NCBI GenBank assembly: GCA_947259335.1
Contig: CAMYMQ010000139.1
Coordinates: 1-35,297 of the forward strand
DNA: 35,297 bases
Source: an uncultured Alphaproteobacteria bacterium
GTDB taxonomy: Bacteria > Pseudomonadota > Alphaproteobacteria > Bin65
Direction of reading: 5' to 3'
Part shown: in pieces, positions 29,193 through 35,297 of the stretch
How positions within the stretch are numbered: the stretch's first letter is position 1
How the letters are laid out: the number at the start of each line of letters is the position of its first letter
Notes under the pieces: generated by a model
What the model was told of the DNA's origin: nothing
The model's database searches: none
Seen by the model: only the letters and a program-made list of their open reading frames with translations
Program-made: the position numbers and the translations under genes

Positions 29193-30206
29193 ATGCGCAA
29201 ATCCCATAAATATGCTCTTGCCGTCGTCGGCTGCCTGGCCTTCGCGCCCGGCGCCCAGGCCGATTTCAACGACAAGAAGCCGATCAGCATCACCGCGACC
29301 GGCATCTCCACCCGCAGCATCTTTAAGGCGATCATGGAGGTCATGCACGGCCTCTACCGTCAGGATTATCCGGGCACCGCGGCGACGCTCAAGCCGAGCA
29401 CGGTCGCCGGCGGTCTGCTGGCGCTGGCCGACAAGAAGGCGGACATCGCCATGGCCGTGCCGCCGGTCGAGCTGCGCAACGGCATCAACGGCGACGCGCC
29501 GTTTCCGAAGTCGATCAAGGGCAAGGTTTTCCACGCCTTCACCATTATGGACAACCTCGACTTCTTCTTCATCGCCCAGAAGGACTGGGCCGAGAAGAAC
29601 GGCATCAAGACGATCGCCGACATCGGCAAGAAGAAACCCAAGATGACCCTCGGGCTCAGCCGCCGCGGCACCTATTACTCCAACACCGCCGCCGAGCAGG
29701 TCTTCGGCGCCAACGGCTTCAAGATCGCCGACGTGAAGAAATGGGGAGGCGACGTCGCCTACTCAAACACGCGGAACGGTCTCAAGGACATGACCGACGG
29801 CAAGATCGACTTCATGTTCCAGGGCACCATCCAGCCGGATCCGCGTATCAAGCGCCTCGCGCAGGCCCGCGGCATCGTCTGGATTTCGGCGAACGCCGCG
29901 ACGCTCCAGAAGGTCTCCAAGGAACTCGGCTTCCACGCCGTGACCATGAAGAACGGGACCTATCCCTTCATGACCCAGCCGGAGCCGACGATGCGGGTGG
30001 ACATCTACACGATGGCCGGCGCGCATGTTCCGGCCGAGACGGTCTACAAGATGGTCAAGGCGATCGGCGAGAATGTCGACAAGATCCGGGCGGTCCATGC
30101 GGCGTTCCGGGGCTTTTCGCTGAAGCAGATGGCCCAGAAGTCCGCGCTGGTCGACTACCACCCGGGCGCGGCCCGCTACTATCGCGAAAAAGGCCTGATC
30201 AAGTAA
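29193..30206 (+). CDS. TAXI-family TRAP transporter solute-binding protein
   Basis: The 337-residue protein has a Sec signal (MRKSHKYALAVVGCLAFAPGAQA) followed by the TAXI-type body: ISITATGISTRSIFKAIMEVMHGLYRQDYPGTAATLKPSTVAGGLLALADKKADIAMAVPPVEL, and GLSRRGTYYSNTAAEQVFGANGF in the second lobe. These proteins bind solutes in the periplasm for a fused TRAP membrane component. AGGAGGTAG lies before the ATG. The known ligands of TAXI proteins are few, and I cannot name this one. First gene of a catabolic operon (binding protein, permease, GMC, TPP decarboxylase). The gap of about 230 bp upstream contains the GntR operator-like site. Confidence 0.85.
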   Translation: MRKSHKYALAVVGCLAFAPGAQADFNDKKPISITATGISTRSIFKAIMEVMHGLYRQDYPGTAATLKPSTVAGGLLALADKKADIAMAVPPVELRNGINGDAPFPKSIKGKVFHAFTIMDNLDFFFIAQKDWAEKNGIKTIADIGKKKPKMTLGLSRRGTYYSNTAAEQVFGANGFKIADVKKWGGDVAYSNTRNGLKDMTDGKIDFMFQGTIQPDPRIKRLAQARGIVWISANAATLQKVSKELGFHAVTMKNGTYPFMTQPEPTMRVDIYTMAGAHVPAETVYKMVKAIGENVDKIRAVHAAFRGFSLKQMAQKSALVDYHPGAARYYREKGLIK

Positions 30207-30223
30207 CGCCCGCCAAGCAATGG

Positions 30224-30257
30224 GGTGGCGCCGTCTGAGGGCGGCGCCACCTTCTTT
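30224..30257 (+). terminator. Strong hairpin between the TAXI binding protein and the permease
   Basis: GGTGGCGCCG and CGGCGCCACC form a perfect 10-bp stem around an 8-base loop, followed by TTCTTT. Placed 17 bp after the binding-protein stop, it likely acts as a partial terminator or mRNA 3'-end stabiliser that allows the binding protein to exceed the permease. Confidence 0.8.
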
Positions 30258-30334
30258 GGCCCGCGCGGCCAGCCGCCGCCGTCTCCCGCGTCGACGGCAT
30301 TGCCGCTCCACCGAATCGAGGGAAATCTGACAGC

Positions 30335-32281
30335 GTGCGCGCCGCACTCGCCCGCCTATTCTATGCCACAGGAGAAGGCAACCGCCTGACGCCGGGCGGC
30401 GCCGTCGACCTTGTCCTCAAGGCCGCGGCGGTCGCCCTGTCGATCTACATCGGCTGGTACGCCTTCTATGGGGTCACCAACGAGCACCTGCACGGCGCGG
30501 TGTTCCTGCTGGTGATGCTGCCGGTCATCTTCCTGACCACGACCGTGTCGCGGGCGGTCCACCGGATCACCCTCCTCGACTACGCGCTCGCCGCCGCCTC
30601 GGTCGCCGTGTGTGTCTACTACATCGCCAACGACAGCTTCTACCGGACGCTGATCGAGGGGGTGACGCCGATCCCCGAGCGCGAGATCGTCGTCGGCATC
30701 GTGACCCTCCTGCTCTCGATCGAAGCCTGCCGCCGCTCGGTCGGCTGGGGGCTGACGAGCGTGCTCCTGATCCTGCTGGCCTATGTCTTCTTCGGCCATT
30801 TCCTTTCCGGCGAGCTGCATCACGACCCGATCCGGATCGACTATTTCGTGCAGCTTCAGACGGTTCTCAGCGTCGACGGCATCTTCGGCACGCCGCTCGA
30901 GGTCGCCGCGACCTATGCCTTCCTCTTTGTGCTCTTCGGCAGCTTCTATCAGCGGGCCGGGGGCGGCGTGTTCTTCTTCGAGCTCGCGACCGCGCTGTGC
31001 GGCCGCGCCGTCGGCGGCCCCGCGAAAGCCTGCGTCGTTTCAAGCGCGCTCTACGGCTCGATCTCCGGCAGCCCGACCGCCGACGTGGTCACGACCGGTC
31101 CGATCACCATCCCGCTGATGACACGCACCGGGATCAGCGCCAAACGCGCGGCGGCAATCGAGGCGGCGGCGTCGAGCGGCGGCGCCCTGCTGCCGCCGGT
31201 CATGGGCACCGTGGCCTTCCTGATGGTGGGCTTCACCGGGATCGCCTACGAGGCGATCGTCAAGGCCGGCGCCCTTGTGGCCATCCTCTACTATTTCGGC
31301 GTCTTCATGGCGGTCCACGCCGAGGCCAAGCGCGGTGGACAGGGGCAGATCGAAGAAAGCCAACTCGTCGGCCTCGTCGCCGCGTTGCGCCGGGGCTGGC
31401 GCCAGATGCTGCCGATCGTCGCCCTGCTCTACTTCCTGGTCGAGGGCTACACCCCGACCTACGTCGCCGCGGGGTCGACCCTGTTCGTGGTCATCCTGAG
31501 CTGGCTGAACAAGGAGGCCGACTTCCGCATCGGCCCGCGCGCCTTTGTCGAGGCCTGTATGGAAACGGTCACCCGCATGTCGGCCCTGACCGGCGCGGTG
31601 CTCGCCGCGGGCGCAATCATCGGCGCTGTCGAAATGACCGGCATGCCCGGCAAGTTCACGCTCATGGTCAACTTCGTGTCGGCCGGGAACATCGTCCTGG
31701 TCCTGGCCGCGACCGCCTTCGTCGTCATCTTGCTGGGCATGGGAACGCCGGCGACGTCGTCCTACATCATGGGGGTCGCCCTGCTGGCGCCGGTGCTGAT
31801 GGTCAACTTCAAGGTGCCGCTGCTGCAGACCCACATGTTCCTGCTCTACTACTCCTGCATGTCCGCGATCACCCCGCCGCTCGCGACAGCCTGCTTCGCC
31901 GCGGCCGCCATCGCGCGGGTCAATCCGATTTCGATCGCGATGTATGCGGTGAAGGTCGGTTTCGCAGGCTTCGTCCTGCCCTTCTTCTTCGTCTTCAACC
32001 CGGGCCTGCTGCTGGTCGGCTCCGCGATGGACATTGCCGTCGCGATTGTCGCGGCCATCAGCCTGGTCCTTGCCGCCCTGACGGGCATCCTCGGCTGGAT
32101 CGGCGGCATTCGCCTGATCCTGCCGGTCCGGCTCGCCTATGTCGCCATGGCGGCCGGCCTGATCTATCCGCTTCCGTGGCTGCAACTCGTCCTCGCAGCC
32201 ATCGTCGCCGGCAGCTACATCGTCGTTTCCCGGTCGCCTCAGATCGGCCGCGCCTTGAGGTTGAGCCGCCATGACGCGTGA
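30335..32281 (+). CDS. TRAP transporter fused permease subunit (DctQM-type)
   Basis: The 648-residue protein is strongly hydrophobic, with about 16 or more predicted helices. The N-terminal part (about 25-180) is the small-subunit-like region with EGVTPIPEREIVVGIVTLLLSIEACRRSVGWGL. The large M domain follows with GSISGSPTADVVTTGPITIPLMTRTGISAKRAAAIEAAASSGGALLPPVMGTVAFLMV. That signature is characteristic of TAXI-TRAP fused permeases. It imports solute with sodium or proton symport. The start is a GTG with a GGGAAA region upstream. The final 11 bases overlap the GMC gene start (ATGACGCGTGA). Confidence 0.92.
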   Translation: MRAALARLFYATGEGNRLTPGGAVDLVLKAAAVALSIYIGWYAFYGVTNEHLHGAVFLLVMLPVIFLTTTVSRAVHRITLLDYALAAASVAVCVYYIANDSFYRTLIEGVTPIPEREIVVGIVTLLLSIEACRRSVGWGLTSVLLILLAYVFFGHFLSGELHHDPIRIDYFVQLQTVLSVDGIFGTPLEVAATYAFLFVLFGSFYQRAGGGVFFFELATALCGRAVGGPAKACVVSSALYGSISGSPTADVVTTGPITIPLMTRTGISAKRAAAIEAAASSGGALLPPVMGTVAFLMVGFTGIAYEAIVKAGALVAILYYFGVFMAVHAEAKRGGQGQIEESQLVGLVAALRRGWRQMLPIVALLYFLVEGYTPTYVAAGSTLFVVILSWLNKEADFRIGPRAFVEACMETVTRMSALTGAVLAAGAIIGAVEMTGMPGKFTLMVNFVSAGNIVLVLAATAFVVILLGMGTPATSSYIMGVALLAPVLMVNFKVPLLQTHMFLLYYSCMSAITPPLATACFAAAAIARVNPISIAMYAVKVGFAGFVLPFFFVFNPGLLLVGSAMDIAVAIVAAISLVLAALTGILGWIGGIRLILPVRLAYVAMAAGLIYPLPWLQLVLAAIVAGSYIVVSRSPQIGRALRLSRHDA

Positions 32282-33902
32282 GGCCGAATTCGATTACGTG
32301 ATCGTGGGCGCCGGCTCGGCGGGCTGCGTGCTGGCCGGGCGGCTGACCGAAGACCCCGACGTCAGGGTCCTGCTGATCGAAGCCGGAGGCTGGGACCGCC
32401 ACCCGTTCATCCGGATTCCCCTGGGCGTCGGCCGAATCTGGCCGATGCGGCGCTTCGATTGGGGCTATCACACCGAACCCGAGCCGAACGTGGGCAACGT
32501 CCGGATCGAGACCGCCCGCGGCAAGGTCGTCGGCGGTTCCCACTCCATCAATGTCATGGGTTACGTGCGCGGCAACGCCCTGGACTATGACGGCTGGGCG
32601 GCGACGGGCCTGCCGGGCTGGTCCTATGCGGATGTGCTGCCCTACTTCAAGCGGTCGGAGCGGTGGCAGGGCGGCGATACCGCCCACCGCGGCGGCCAGG
32701 GGCCGATGCACGTCCGCGAGACCCTCGACCGCGACCCCCTCTACAAGGGCTATATCGACGCCGGGGTCGCCGCCGGCCATCCCTACACCGAGGACTATAA
32801 CGGTGCTCAGCAGCACGGCTTCGGCTGGTGCCAGTGGACCATCCGGCACGGCCGCCGATGCAGCACCGCCGCGGCTTTCCTGCGTCCGGCGCTGAAGCGG
32901 CCCAATCTCACCGTGACCGTCAATTCCCATGCCTTGAGGGTGCGGATAGAGGGCGGACGGGCGACCGGCGTCGACTACCTGAAGGATGGCCAGACCCTCA
33001 CCGCGCGCGCCGACCGCGAGGTGCTGCTTGCGGGCGGCACCATCAACTCGCCCCAACTCCTGATGCTGTCCGGGATCGGACCGGCCGACCATCTTCGCGA
33101 GTCGGGCGTCGACCCGGTCGCCGACCTGAAAGGCGTCGGCCAGAACCTCCAGGACCACTATTCCACCGTGCTGACCCATGCACGACGCGAGCCGGGCCCC
33201 TTCCTGAAGCTGACCCGCGCCGACCGGCTGACCGCCCGGATCGCGCAGGCCTACCTGTTCGGGACCGGCCCGGCGACCGACGTTCCCAGCGGCTTCATGG
33301 CGTTTGTGAAGACCGATCCGGCGCTTGCCGCGCCGGACATCCAGTTCCTGTTCCGGTCCGCCCCGCCCGCCGCAGGGCCGTGGTTCCCGGGCATAAAGAA
33401 GGCCTGGGCCGACGGCTTCGCCTGCCGGCCGATCCTGCTCCAGCCGGAGAGCCGAGGGCAGATCCGCCTGAGCTCGTCCGACCCGCTGGCGCCGGCGCGC
33501 ATCCACCAGAATTTTCTGTCGACCGACAAGGACCTCCACACCCTGCGCGCGGGCTTCCGCCTGCTGCGCGATGTCGCCAATCAGGCCCCGATGGATCCGT
33601 TCCGAGCCCGGGAAGTGGCGCCGGGACCGGACGTCAAAACCGACGCCGAGATCGACGCCTATATCCGGGCGACGCCGGCGACCGCCCATCACCCTGCAGG
33701 CACCTGCAAGATGGGCGTCGATGAGGATGCCGTCGTCGATGGGGAACTGAAGGTGCGCGGCATCGAGGGCCTGCGAGTCGCCGACGCCTCGGTGATGCCG
33801 AGGATCGCCCGCGGCAACATCAATGCCGCCGTTATCATGATCGCCGAGAAGGCCGCCGACCTGATCCGCGGCAGGGCGGCCCCGCCGCCGGAGCACCCAT
33901 GA
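32271..33902 (+). CDS. GMC-family FAD oxidoreductase (choline-dehydrogenase-like)
   Basis: The 543-residue flavoprotein starts with the FAD motif DYVIVGAGSAGCVLAGRLTEDPDVRVLLIEAGG. It has the GMC signatures RGKVVGGSHSINVMGYVRGNALDYDGWA, GTINSPQLLMLSGIGPADHL, and the C-terminal catalytic set with His473/474 in TPATAHHPAGTCKMG and Asn in RGNINAAVIMIAEKAADLI. Members oxidise alcohols to aldehydes with FAD; substrates include choline, polyethylene glycol, and isethionate (IseJ). Substrate unknown here; the TRAP importer upstream and the TPP decarboxylase downstream suggest action on the imported compound. It overlaps the permease gene by 11 bp, so translation is probably coupled. Confidence 0.92.
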   Translation: MTREAEFDYVIVGAGSAGCVLAGRLTEDPDVRVLLIEAGGWDRHPFIRIPLGVGRIWPMRRFDWGYHTEPEPNVGNVRIETARGKVVGGSHSINVMGYVRGNALDYDGWAATGLPGWSYADVLPYFKRSERWQGGDTAHRGGQGPMHVRETLDRDPLYKGYIDAGVAAGHPYTEDYNGAQQHGFGWCQWTIRHGRRCSTAAAFLRPALKRPNLTVTVNSHALRVRIEGGRATGVDYLKDGQTLTARADREVLLAGGTINSPQLLMLSGIGPADHLRESGVDPVADLKGVGQNLQDHYSTVLTHARREPGPFLKLTRADRLTARIAQAYLFGTGPATDVPSGFMAFVKTDPALAAPDIQFLFRSAPPAAGPWFPGIKKAWADGFACRPILLQPESRGQIRLSSSDPLAPARIHQNFLSTDKDLHTLRAGFRLLRDVANQAPMDPFRAREVAPGPDVKTDAEIDAYIRATPATAHHPAGTCKMGVDEDAVVDGELKVRGIEGLRVADASVMPRIARGNINAAVIMIAEKAADLIRGRAAPPPEHP

Positions 33903-33932
33903 GAAAGCGAATAGACCGACCAACCGAGAGGA

Positions 33933-33951
33933 CGCGGCGCAACACGCCGCG
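33933..33951 (+). other. Intra-operon hairpin CGCGGCG-CAACA-CGCCGCG
   Basis: A perfect 7-bp GC stem with a 5-base loop lies 31 bp after the GMC stop, in the 105-bp gap before the TPP subunits. No T-run follows, so an mRNA-stability or processing element is more likely than a terminator. Confidence 0.5.
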
Positions 33952-33960
33952 AGACTGCCG

Positions 33961-34011
33961 ATGACACACACCAAGGGCCACGCGAAGGCTCGCAGAGGAG
34001 TCCGGGCATGA
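33961..34011 (+). other. Possible 16-codon leader ORF overlapping the TPP alpha start
   Basis: ATG at 33961 opens a frame encoding MTHTKGHAKARRGVRA, ending in a TGA that overlaps the next gene's ATG (ATGA at 34008). Such an overlap suggests translational coupling, but the peptide is short, basic and without a strong Shine-Dalgarno, and chance is possible. Confidence 0.25.
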
Positions 34012-34556
34012 ACGAGACCGGCCAGAAATCGACCCAACCTGCCGGCGACGCGCGCGCAGCCGTCGCGTCGGGGATCGTCAGCCAGTTCAGCGCGGCCGGC
34101 GTCGGTCTCGTCGGCAGCCTGCCCGACAACTGGATCGCCCAGGTGATCGACGCCTGCAACGAAACGCCGGACCTGCGCCACGTGCCGGTCAACCGCGAGG
34201 AATCGGCGGTCGGCCTCTGCTCGGGCGCCTTCTTCGGCGGCACCCGGTCGCTCGCCCTGATGGGCGCATCGGGCGTGATGACGATCATCTATGCGGTCAC
34301 CAAGATCAGTTACACCTACGAGGTGCCGTTGCCGATCGTGGCCACCCTGCGCGGCGCACCGGGCGACGGGCACAAGCACCATGTCTCGAACGGGCTGTAT
34401 CTGCTGCCCGTCCTCGACGCCATCGACATGACCTATGTCATCGTCGACCGCGCCGAGAAACTCGGCGAGATCGCCACCGCGATCGAGCACTCCTATCTGA
34501 TTTCCCGGCCGGTCTGCATCCTGCTGACGCGCGGCCTGCTGCGCGGGGAGGCATAG
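34008..34556 (+). CDS. TPP-dependent decarboxylase alpha subunit (sulfopyruvate/phosphonopyruvate decarboxylase type)
   Basis: The protein (182 aa) is the Pyr-domain half of a split thiamine-diphosphate enzyme. It has GVGLVGSLPDNWIAQVIDA, NREESAVGLCSGAFFGGTRSLALMGASG (with the Glu that activates the cofactor), SYTYEVPLPIVATLRGAPG and a C-terminal RPVCILLTRGLL. This size and motif set match ComD-like sulfopyruvate decarboxylase and the N-terminal half of phosphonopyruvate decarboxylase. It needs the next gene's product for a full active site. GAGGAG lies before the ATG. The substrate is a 2-oxo acid; which one is not determined by sequence alone. Confidence 0.85.
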   Translation: MNETGQKSTQPAGDARAAVASGIVSQFSAAGVGLVGSLPDNWIAQVIDACNETPDLRHVPVNREESAVGLCSGAFFGGTRSLALMGASGVMTIIYAVTKISYTYEVPLPIVATLRGAPGDGHKHHVSNGLYLLPVLDAIDMTYVIVDRAEKLGEIATAIEHSYLISRPVCILLTRGLLRGEA

Positions 34557-34558
34557 AG

Positions 34559-35176
34559 ATGGCGATCCCCTTCCGAACCTGTTTCGAATATCTCGCGGAT
34601 CGCTGGACCGACGAGCTCGTGGTCACGTCGGCCGGCAATACCGGCCAGATGTGGTGGGACGTGACCAAGAACGCCGAGCAGGTCTTCTATCTCGACGCGT
34701 CGATGAGTCTGTCCACCCTGTTCGCCTCGGGCATCGCCATGGGCATTCCCGAACGCCAGGTCTGGGCCTTCATGGGCGACGGCGCGTTCTGCATGAACCC
34801 GGGGATGCTGATGGTCGAGCGCGACCTCAACCTGCCCAACCTGACCCACTTTCTGGTCTCGAACAGGGTCTATGGCGCGACCTCCAACGCGCCCCTGCCC
34901 AACCAGGTCGAGAACGACTATGGCGCGGTCGCGCGCTCGATGGGCCTGTCGCGGGTGTTCACCTTCACGAGCCTCGACGAGCTCGATTCTGGGTTCGACG
35001 CGGTCTCGCGGCCTAACAAGGACGGGCACACCTTCGTCGTGCTCGAGGTCGAGCCGATCACGGGGCCCGATGCAAAGCTGGAAGTCATGCCGATCGACGG
35101 CCCGGAAATGAAGTTCCGGTTCGGTCGCTACGTCGAACGGACCACGGGAAAGAAGATCTTCAGCGACCAGATTTAA
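34559..35176 (+). CDS. TPP-dependent decarboxylase beta subunit (sulfopyruvate/phosphonopyruvate decarboxylase type)
   Basis: The 205-residue PP-domain half contains the cofactor motif GDG at 73-75 (VWAFMGDGAFCMNPGMLMVERDLNLPNLTHFLVSN), ending at Asn102 with the spacing expected for the Mg-diphosphate site. The N-terminal SAGNTGQMWWD and MSLSTLFASGIAMGIP also match ComE-like beta subunits. It starts 2 bp after the alpha stop and forms an alpha/beta pair with it. The expected reaction is decarboxylation of a 2-oxo acid to the aldehyde in the cytoplasm; sulfopyruvate to sulfoacetaldehyde is one possibility. GGAGG overlaps the alpha stop as ribosome-binding site. Confidence 0.87.
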   Translation: MAIPFRTCFEYLADRWTDELVVTSAGNTGQMWWDVTKNAEQVFYLDASMSLSTLFASGIAMGIPERQVWAFMGDGAFCMNPGMLMVERDLNLPNLTHFLVSNRVYGATSNAPLPNQVENDYGAVARSMGLSRVFTFTSLDELDSGFDAVSRPNKDGHTFVVLEVEPITGPDAKLEVMPIDGPEMKFRFGRYVERTTGKKIFSDQI

Positions 35177-35199
35177 CGGCTTCAAAAGGGAGAAGTGAG

Positions 35200-35297
35200 A
35201 TGAGGACATCAACACGCACAACCGGGGTGCGCCAGCTGGTCGGCGCCGGCCTCGCCGCCGCCGCCCTGGCCCTCGCCCCTGCGGCGCATGCGCAGGA
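35200..35297 (+). CDS. Exported protein, N-terminus only (runs off the window)
   Basis: An ATG at 35200 preceded by AAAGGGAGAAGTGAG opens a frame encoding MRTSTRTTGVRQLVGAGLAAAALALAPAAHAQ. This is a basic start, a hydrophobic stretch and a probable signal-peptidase site after AHA. It follows the TPP beta gene by 23 bp on the same strand, thus in the same operon. It is too short to classify; a second periplasmic binding protein is the most likely guess from context. Confidence 0.7.
   Translation, partial: MRTSTRTTGVRQLVGAGLAAAALALAPAAHAQ

Noticed and set aside
32058-34490. 810-aa ORF on the minus strand
   Set aside because: It lies opposite the GMC and TPP genes, has Asp/Arg/Gly-rich non-family sequence, and is a typical shadow in GC-rich DNA.

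Overview
The window is GC-rich chromosomal DNA with Alphaproteobacteria-type gene content: an ECF sigma factor paired with a ChrR-type cupin anti-sigma factor, a ScfR-type regulator, a TAXI-family TRAP transporter, and stress genes of the CsbD, DUF3309, DUF1328 and DUF2383 families. I cannot name the genus; a Rhodospirillales-like relative is a reasonable guess and no more. I see no rRNA, tRNA, CRISPR array, insertion sequence or integrase. Nearly all of the DNA is coding, and most long ORFs on the opposite strand are shadows of real genes.

Region 1 (1-6.8 kb). After the tail of one gene and a ring-hydroxylating-dioxygenase beta-like subunit comes a sigma/anti-sigma module (RpoE-ChrR) followed by an SDR. 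A converging operon on the minus strand encodes an FAD oxidoreductase, a DUF1365 protein, a cyclopropane-fatty-acid-synthase-like methyltransferase and a DUF3833 protein. Both units start with near-identical promoter-like elements (TGATCC-N18-TACAGG and TGATCC-N18-TACTGG). The sigma factor probably controls itself and the lipid-modifying operon, as in singlet-oxygen-type RpoE/ChrR regulons.

Region 2 (6.9-17.3 kb). A complete branched-chain-amino-acid-type ABC importer (binding protein, LivH, LivM, LivG, LivF; minus strand) diverges from a signalling set: a ScfR-like XRE regulator carrying a HisKA-like helical segment, a stand-alone receiver protein, a small two-helix membrane protein and an SLC5-fused sensor histidine kinase. 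An AT-rich spacer separates the two. The layout suggests nutrient sensing coupled to uptake, with an unknown substrate.

Region 3 (17.6-24.5 kb). This is an accessory-looking block of small regulatory and stress genes: a TetR regulator, two very short proteins resembling the N-terminal domain of anti-sigma factors, an HTH regulator, a DUF2383 four-helix protein, a Crp/Fnr regulator, two closely related ribbon-helix-helix proteins, a hemerythrin-like protein, DUF3309, CsbD, a charged small protein and DUF1328. Several perfect or near-perfect palindromes lie in its intergenic gaps.

Region 4 (24.6-35.3 kb). A luciferase-like monooxygenase diverges from a TetR gene across a perfect operator-like palindrome, followed by an isochorismatase-fold hydrolase. 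A GntR-TauD operon then diverges from a run encoding a TAXI-type TRAP binding protein, a fused TRAP permease, a GMC oxidoreductase, a two-subunit TPP decarboxylase of the sulfopyruvate/phosphonopyruvate decarboxylase type, and the start of an exported protein. This looks like an uptake-and-catabolism locus for an unidentified, possibly sulfonate- or 2-oxoacid-related, substrate.
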